From the NCBI GenBank assembly GCA_051879315.1, contig JBJELW010000076.1, positions 74,022 to 138,021 of the forward strand: 64,000 nucleotides of DNA. The letters run 5' to 3'. This document shows, piece after piece, positions 59,237 to 64,000 of the stretch. Both the position numbers and the translations under genes were made by a program. Within the stretch, counting starts at the first letter, position 1; every line of letters begins with the position of its first letter. Origin of the DNA: Roseburia_C sp051879315. Its GTDB lineage: Bacteria > Bacillota > Clostridia > Lachnospirales > Lachnospiraceae. Under the pieces are notes generated by a model that saw only the letters and a program-made list of their open reading frames with translations, did no database searches and was not told the origin of the DNA.

Positions 59237-61270
59237 ATGAGTGGAAAAGGAATGGGAAAAAGACGTGTGGGCAAGACCGTAGTATCTCTGTTACTGACTT
59301 TTGCTATGCTGCTCACATCATCCGGTGTGACTCAGCTGGGCGGCATTCAGGTGTTAGCGGAGGACATTACCGCCAGCCCGGCAAGCATCGAAGTGGAGGA
59401 TGTGGTGGTTGAGTCTGAGGAAGAAATTGTACTTCCTGCAGAGGCTACTGTGACCTACACAGACGAAACCACTACCAATCTGGCAATTACCTGGGATGAT
59501 ACGGAAATTGCAGAGGCAAAGGCAAAGGGGTTGGGAACCTTTACCATGCATGGCGTGGTAAGCGACATTAGTACGAATGTCACCTGTGAACTCACCATTA
59601 AAGCAACCAACCTGTTAGAGAATCCCAGCATGGAAGAGAAAGAATGTGATTGGGACATTGATGGAAATAATCTTATTTACGATACGAACAACGAAAATGC
59701 AAAAACAGGGCAGGGTTGTTTATATTTTTGTTATGCTTCCGATGATGAAAACAATGATGCATTGACAAATTATTCCTACACAGCTACCCGTATAGTGTAT
59801 TTGGATGCAGGTGTGTATACGATCGGTGGTTATCTGCAGGGCAGCTACGTTGACAATGGGGATGGAACGAATCCAAATAATCCAAAATTCTACTTTAGTG
59901 TAACTGCAAATGATAAGACACAAACTGTGGAGGCAAAAGTAAGCGAATACTATAACTGGGATAACCCGGAGATTGAGAATCTGGTGATTACAGAGGATTC
60001 CACAGCAGTTACCATCAAGGTCAGTGCAGAGGATTTGGCACCCAGTGGCCAGGGATCATGGGATGATTTCTATATTACCAGAGAGTGCTATGACGTAACC
60101 TTTGTGAATGGAACAGATGAAGAAGTCCGCAGATATGAATGCGGAAAAGCTGCAACAGCGCCCAATGTAAATACTACGAAAGAAGGATATACCTGTTTGG
60201 GATGGGATAAAGATTTTTCCAATATTACTTCAGACATGACAGTAACCATGGTATATCAGCCCATTTCATACAAGATTACATATCAGTTGAATGGAGGTAC
60301 TAATCACAGTGATAACCCGGCTACTTACACGGTTGAGTCCGGTGCAATCACTTTGAAGGAACCTTCCAAAGAAGGATATACCTTCGAAGGCTGGTATACG
60401 GATGAGAGTCTGACTACGGCCTTTACTTCCATTCCGGCCGGCTCCATGGGAGATGTGACAGTTTACGCAAAATGGGAGAAAAATGCAGATCCCGAGACTC
60501 CTGTAACACCTACAGAGCCCAAAAAGCCTACAGAACCGACAGTTCCTACAACGCCTACAACGCCTACAACACCTACAACACCTACAACACCAACAACACC
60601 AACAACACCTACAGCACCTACAACACCTACAACACCTACAACGCCTGTAGTTCCTTCTGCCAGCGGCACCACCAGTGTCACATTAAGCAGTCAGGCAGGA
60701 GCACCGACTGTCAGTATCCAAACAGGCAGCAGTAAACTGCCATCCATGTTATGTACGGATGCAGAGCAGGAGAAAATCGCAGCGGGTACACCATTATATG
60801 TTTCCATGAATGTGGCAAATATCACTGCCACTGTCAGCCAGAAAGAAAAGGACCTGGTAAAGAATGCGGCAAAAGGCTACAACATAGGAGAATATTTAGA
60901 TATTACACTGTATAAACAGTTGGGAAATGATCCAAAGACTCAGGTGACGGAGGTGAATGGAATGCTTCAGTTGGGAATTACCATTCCTACGGCACTTCTG
61001 AATACGGATCCTTCTGTGAACAGAACCTATAAGATAGTGCGAGTTCACGAAGGCGAGGCAACACTTTTGGACGGAACCTTCGACAAGGCAACCGGCGTGT
61101 TAAACGTTGGAAGTAACCTTTTTTCCACCTATGCCATCGTTTATGCCGATAGTGCAGTACCGTTAACCGGTGACGTTACACCGGTTGCTGCCTGGGCATG
61201 GATTCTGGGAATCTCTGCAGCACTTTTGATTGCAGCTTTTGGATTCTATAGAAGAAAGCAGAGAAGATAA
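59237..61270 (+). CDS. Wall-anchored modular surface protein (PLTGD sorting signal)
   Basis: A 677-residue exported protein. It has a signal peptide (about 1-42), an Ig-like domain (about 45-125), a carbohydrate-binding-module-like beta-sandwich (NLLENPSMEE to DDFYITREC, about 128-290), two InlB B-repeat/Flg_new-type units (about 290-425, ITYQLNGGTNHSDNP, EGYTFEGWYTDESLTTAF), a Thr-Pro linker (about 437-470) and a further beta domain. The C-terminus is VPLTGDVTP, a hydrophobic helix (WILGISAALLIAAFGF) and YRRKQRR, a sortase signal variant. GGAGGAAAGG precedes the ATG at 59237. It may bind glycans; the ligand is unknown. Confidence 0.82.
   Translation: MSGKGMGKRRVGKTVVSLLLTFAMLLTSSGVTQLGGIQVLAEDITASPASIEVEDVVVESEEEIVLPAEATVTYTDETTTNLAITWDDTEIAEAKAKGLGTFTMHGVVSDISTNVTCELTIKATNLLENPSMEEKECDWDIDGNNLIYDTNNENAKTGQGCLYFCYASDDENNDALTNYSYTATRIVYLDAGVYTIGGYLQGSYVDNGDGTNPNNPKFYFSVTANDKTQTVEAKVSEYYNWDNPEIENLVITEDSTAVTIKVSAEDLAPSGQGSWDDFYITRECYDVTFVNGTDEEVRRYECGKAATAPNVNTTKEGYTCLGWDKDFSNITSDMTVTMVYQPISYKITYQLNGGTNHSDNPATYTVESGAITLKEPSKEGYTFEGWYTDESLTTAFTSIPAGSMGDVTVYAKWEKNADPETPVTPTEPKKPTEPTVPTTPTTPTTPTTPTTPTTPTTPTAPTTPTTPTTPVVPSASGTTSVTLSSQAGAPTVSIQTGSSKLPSMLCTDAEQEKIAAGTPLYVSMNVANITATVSQKEKDLVKNAAKGYNIGEYLDITLYKQLGNDPKTQVTEVNGMLQLGITIPTALLNTDPSVNRTYKIVRVHEGEATLLDGTFDKATGVLNVGSNLFSTYAIVYADSAVPLTGDVTPVAAWAWILGISAALLIAAFGFYRRKQRR
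60545..60647 (+). repeat. Thr-Pro linker repeat
   Basis: About eleven copies of a 9-base unit CCTACAACR (Pro-Thr-Thr), with one Ala variant. The copies are near identical in DNA, so recent slippage is likely. It forms an extended spacer in the protein. Confidence 0.9.
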
Positions 61271-61305
61271 GATACGCGTCCCCCTTTTTCCCATTTTTTT
61301 TATAT

Positions 61306-61349
61306 TCAGGCGACTGCAACATAGCTTGCAGCCGCCTGAGTTGCTTTTT
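61306..61349 (+). terminator. Terminator of the surface protein gene
   Basis: TCAGGCGACTGCA (61306-61318) pairs with TGCAGCCGCCTGA (61327-61339), one mismatch, followed by TTGCTTTTT. Confidence 0.88.
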
Positions 61350-61355
61350 ACAGAC

Positions 61356-61384
61356 TTGCACAAACAGGTCTGCAATGCTAAAAT
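61356..61384 (+). promoter_or_regulatory. coaBC promoter
   Basis: -35 TTGCAC (61356-61361), 17-base spacer, -10 TAAAAT (61379-61384), 68 bases before the start codon. The spacer contains CAGGTCTGCAAT, a 12-base segment shared with structured repeat copy 2. Confidence 0.6.
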
Positions 61385-61452
61385 GTTTTCAAAGAATCGC
61401 CTGCCCGTTTTATTTTTATGGCGGACGGAAAAGAAAGATAAGAGGTTTTATC

Positions 61453-62640
61453 ATGTTACAGGGAAAACATATTTTATTGGGTGTTACCGGCGGTATTGCC
61501 GCATATAAAACAGCAACATTAGCCAGTATGCTTGTAAAGCAGCATGCGGATGTGCATGTGATTATGACGGAAAATGCGGAGCAGATTATTTCTCCCATTG
61601 CATTTGAGGCGTTAACCGGAAATAAAGTCATTGATGATACCTTTGACCGAAACAGCGGATATCATGTGGCTCATATCGCCATGGCAGCAGAGGCAGATGT
61701 GGTGATGATTGCACCGGCATCTGCCAACACCATAGCAAAGCTGGGGCATGGAATTGCGGACAATATGCTGACATCCACCATGCTGGCCTGTACCGTGCCG
61801 GTGTATGTGGCGCCTGCCATGAACACACACATGTATGAGAATCCTGTCACACAGGAGAATATCAAAAAGCTGGCAGATTTCGGCTATCGGGTGATTGATC
61901 CCGCAACGGGATTTTTAGCCTGTGGATATGACGGCAAGGGCAAGATGCCGGAACCGGAAGTTTTGCTGGAGTACATTTTGAATGAAGTGGCCTGTGAAAA
62001 GGATATGGTCGGGAAAAAAGTTATGATCACCGCCGGCCCCACCAGAGAGGCCATTGATCCTGTGCGCTATATCACCAATCATTCCACCGGGAAGATGGGA
62101 TATGCCCTGGCGAAAAATGCCATGCGAAGAGGGGCGGAGGTGACATTGATCACAGGGCCGACAAATCTGAAACTGCCGCTTTTTGCCAATGTGATTCCGG
62201 TGGAGACAGCAGAGCAGATGTATCAGGCAGTGGATGAACATTTTGACCAGCAGGATATTGTGGTGATGTCTGCGGCGGTGGCAGATTATCGTCCCACCCA
62301 TGTGGCTGAGGAAAAGGTAAAGAAATCTGATGGAGCCTTGAGCATCGAGCTGGAGCGAACAAAGGATATTCTGGGCAGTATGGCAGAACGCAAGAAACAG
62401 CAGTTTGTCTGTGGATTCTCTATGGAAACGGAGCATTTGCTGGAAAATTCCAAGGCAAAACTCGAGAAGAAGAAATTGGATATGATCGTGGCGAATAATC
62501 TGAAAGTGGAGGGAGCAGGTTTCGGCACGGATACCAATGTGGTGACTCTGATTACGCCTACGTCTACAGAGGAGCTGCCCATCATGTCAAAGGATGAAGT
62601 GGCATCGGCAATCTTTGATCATATATTAGAGCAAGTGTGA
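61453..62640 (+). CDS. coaBC: Bifunctional phosphopantothenoylcysteine decarboxylase / phosphopantothenate-cysteine ligase
   Basis: A 395-residue enzyme for two steps of coenzyme A synthesis. The N-terminal CoaC flavoprotein has GVTGGIAAYKTATLASML, the catalytic His in SGYHVAHIAMAAEAD, PASANTIAKLGHGIADN and PAMNTHMYENP. The C-terminal CoaB ligase starts near 185 with VMITAGPTREAIDPVRYI, NHSTGKMGYALAKNA and VMSAAVADYRP. AAGAGG precedes the ATG at 61453 by 9 bases. Longer upstream frames have no ribosome site and no homology. Confidence 0.96.
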   Translation: MLQGKHILLGVTGGIAAYKTATLASMLVKQHADVHVIMTENAEQIISPIAFEALTGNKVIDDTFDRNSGYHVAHIAMAAEADVVMIAPASANTIAKLGHGIADNMLTSTMLACTVPVYVAPAMNTHMYENPVTQENIKKLADFGYRVIDPATGFLACGYDGKGKMPEPEVLLEYILNEVACEKDMVGKKVMITAGPTREAIDPVRYITNHSTGKMGYALAKNAMRRGAEVTLITGPTNLKLPLFANVIPVETAEQMYQAVDEHFDQQDIVVMSAAVADYRPTHVAEEKVKKSDGALSIELERTKDILGSMAERKKQQFVCGFSMETEHLLENSKAKLEKKKLDMIVANNLKVEGAGFGTDTNVVTLITPTSTEELPIMSKDEVASAIFDHILEQV

Positions 62641-62650
62641 CTGTATTATA

Positions 62651-62748
62651 AGTAAATTTTGCTATTCTATTGCAGACCTGATTGCACTAGTACCGTTACG
62701 TTCCGGCAAGAGCGAGAGCGTGTCTGCAATTGAATAGCAAATTTATTA
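62651..62748. repeat. Structured intergenic repeat, copy 2 (convergent coaBC/aroC ends)
   Basis: The outer stem of about 15 bp (62651-62667 with 62732-62748, one bulge) and a perfect 9-bp inner stem (ATTGCAGAC 62669-62677 with GTCTGCAAT 62722-62730) enclose a 44-base apex. Read on the minus strand, the apex has GGAACGTAACGGTACTAGTGC, matching the apex of copy 1 read on the plus strand. A U-rich stretch follows the stem on the plus strand, so it may end coaBC transcription. Confidence 0.8.
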
Positions 62749-63846
62749 TTTATATACTTTTTCTATAGATTCCAGAGTTGCGGTGGCATTCTGCAGCATG
62801 GCGTCCAGCAGTGTGATGGCAGCCATGGATTCCACTACAACAACAGCCCGGGGAACAATGATGGGATCATGGCGTCCTTTGATATTGATGTCAATGTTTT
62901 CACCGGATTTATTCACTGTGCATTGGGTGGATGCGATGGAAGGGGTAGGCTTGAAAGCTGCCCGCAGGATAATGGCACTTCCGTCGCTGATTCCGCCTAA
63001 GATACCGCCTGCGTGATTGGTGGCTTTGCTGATCTTTCCATCGGAATCTGCAAAAAAAGAATCGTTGTTTGTCAGTCCCGTGGCCTGTGCCACAGCGAAT
63101 CCGTCTCCAATTTCAAAGCCCTTTACGGCACCGATGGAGAAGATGGCCTTTGCCAGGTTGGCATCCAGCTTTTCAAACACCGGATCTCCGATTCCCGCAG
63201 GAACGCCGGAGATAATGCACTCCACGATTCCGCCTGCGGAATTGGTTTCTGCCTTACAGCGGTTGAGATAATCAGCAGCCTCCGCAGCGGCAGCAGCATC
63301 CGGCATATAAAGCGGATTGCGGTTGATTTCCTCCGCATCAAAGCGGGTAGTGTCGACAGTGACAGGTCCGATGGATTTACTGTAGGTTAAAAAAGTGATT
63401 CCGAAGTGAGCCAGAAGCTTTGCTGCGATGGCGCCTGCAGCCACACGGCCGATGGTCTCCCTGCCGGAGGAGCGTCCGCCACCCCGATAGTCACGAAATC
63501 CATATTTCGCATCAAAGGTATAGTCCGCATGACCGGGACGGTAGTAGGATGCAATTTCACTGTAATCCTTGGAATGCTGATCCTGGTTTTCCACCATCAG
63601 GGAAATGGGAGTTCCGGTGGTTTTTCCCTCGAAGGTGCCGGAGAGGATACGCACCGAATCGCTTTCGTTGCGCTGGGTGGAAAAGGCTGATTGGCCGGGT
63701 TTGCGCCGGTCTAAAAATTTCTGAATGTCCTCCTCACACAGGGGAAGCCCTGCGGGGCAGCCATCAATGACCACACCGATTCCCTTACCGTGGGACTCTC
63801 CCCAGGTGGTGATTTTGAATATATTTCCTATGGTTGATCCTGCCAT
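62746..63846 (-). CDS. aroC: Chorismate synthase
   Basis: A 366-residue enzyme that makes chorismate from EPSP and needs reduced FMN. TTWGESHGKGIGVVIDGCPA, RPGHADYTFDAKYGFRDYRG, GGRSSGRETIGRVAAGAIA and the late RHDPIIVPRAVVV segment are the expected signatures. The ATG follows GGAGGT. The stop codon lies at the foot of structured repeat copy 2. No other shikimate gene is in the window. Confidence 0.98.
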   Translation of the reverse strand: MAGSTIGNIFKITTWGESHGKGIGVVIDGCPAGLPLCEEDIQKFLDRRKPGQSAFSTQRNESDSVRILSGTFEGKTTGTPISLMVENQDQHSKDYSEIASYYRPGHADYTFDAKYGFRDYRGGGRSSGRETIGRVAAGAIAAKLLAHFGITFLTYSKSIGPVTVDTTRFDAEEINRNPLYMPDAAAAAEAADYLNRCKAETNSAGGIVECIISGVPAGIGDPVFEKLDANLAKAIFSIGAVKGFEIGDGFAVAQATGLTNNDSFFADSDGKISKATNHAGGILGGISDGSAIILRAAFKPTPSIASTQCTVNKSGENIDINIKGRHDPIIVPRAVVVVESMAAITLLDAMLQNATATLESIEKVYK

Positions 63847-63917
63847 GATATACCTCCTATGTAAAAAACTGGATTTTCTAAATTATTTTATCTATACACA
63901 ATTATTTTAACTCAATC

Positions 63918-63946
63918 ATTATAAGAGATTTTGCCTAAGGTTGCAA
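63918..63946 (-). promoter_or_regulatory. aroC promoter
   Basis: On the minus strand, -35 TTGCAA (63941-63946), 17-base spacer, -10 TATAAT (63918-63923), 71 bases before the start codon. Confidence 0.75.
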
Positions 63947-64000
63947 TGTTTTGTTCATTTATGTTACACTGACAGATAGCGAATACAAATAGTAAAGGAA

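Noticed and set aside
60545..60647. 9-base tandem repeats considered as a non-coding satellite or CRISPR
   Set aside because: They encode an in-frame Pro-Thr-Thr linker and have no spacers.
61375..61452. N-terminal extension of CoaBC from an upstream ATG
   Set aside because: The extension covers the -10 region of the likely promoter, has no ribosome site and is not like CoaBC.

Overview
The window reads as chromosomal DNA of a spore-forming anaerobic Firmicute, most likely a Lachnospiraceae (Clostridia). The grounds are: sporulation and germination genes (gpr, spoIIP) together with a B. subtilis-like housekeeping order; oxygen-sensitive or anaerobe-typical proteins (a 2-hydroxyacyl-CoA dehydratase activase fusion and a rubrerythrin fusion); glnS in a Gram-positive; large secreted proteins with cell-wall-binding repeats or PxTG sorting signals; strong AGGAGG-type ribosome sites and TTGACA/TATAAT promoters. 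No tRNA, rRNA, IS element, prophage or CRISPR array was seen.

Layout. 1-6 kb: a repeat-rich wall-anchored surface protein, then a convergent 1420-residue activase fusion. 6-11 kb: a rhomboid-like membrane protein with a zinc ribbon, glnS, a DUF2225 protein and a MocR-type regulator. 11-18 kb: arginine biosynthesis, with argG divergent from argC-GNAT-argJ-argB-argD; both promoters and candidate ArgR sites lie in the 319-base gap between them. 18-25 kb: an orphan solute-binding-like protein, then comEA, a response regulator, a sensor kinase, a GerMN lipoprotein and comEC. 25-51 kb follows the B. subtilis order comEC-holA-rpsT-gpr-spoIIP-lepA-hemW-hrcA-grpE-dnaK-dnaJ-prmA-rsmE-mtaB, with extra genes inserted: an MBOAT/SGNH O-acetylation pair, a 1603-residue transglutaminase-like surface protein, a coiled-coil J-domain protein, a cysteine desulfurase with thiI, and an HPr-like protein lacking the phospho-histidine. 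51-57 kb resembles the B. subtilis yrzL-yrrK-yrzB-yrrL-yrrM-yrrO cluster, with RNase J and a YlbF-family gene inserted. 57-64 kb: a fused glutamate-synthase-like/rubrerythrin protein behind a Fur/PerR-type palindrome, a second PxTG surface protein, coaBC and aroC.

Main themes are arginine synthesis, heat-shock control (hrcA operon behind a perfect CIRCE operator), tRNA modification (thiI with its desulfurase, mtaB, TrmR-like and TrhP-like proteins), RNA turnover and peroxide defence. The most unusual observations are: (1) two related, oppositely oriented structured repeats at convergent gene ends (11093-11177 and 62651-62748); (2) a perfect internal ribosome site and ATG inside the rubrerythrin fusion, which could give two products from one frame; (3) a kinase/regulator/GerMN-lipoprotein triad resembling MtrAB-LpqB, set between comEA and comEC; (4) tandem activase domains that each keep the two iron-sulfur cysteines.
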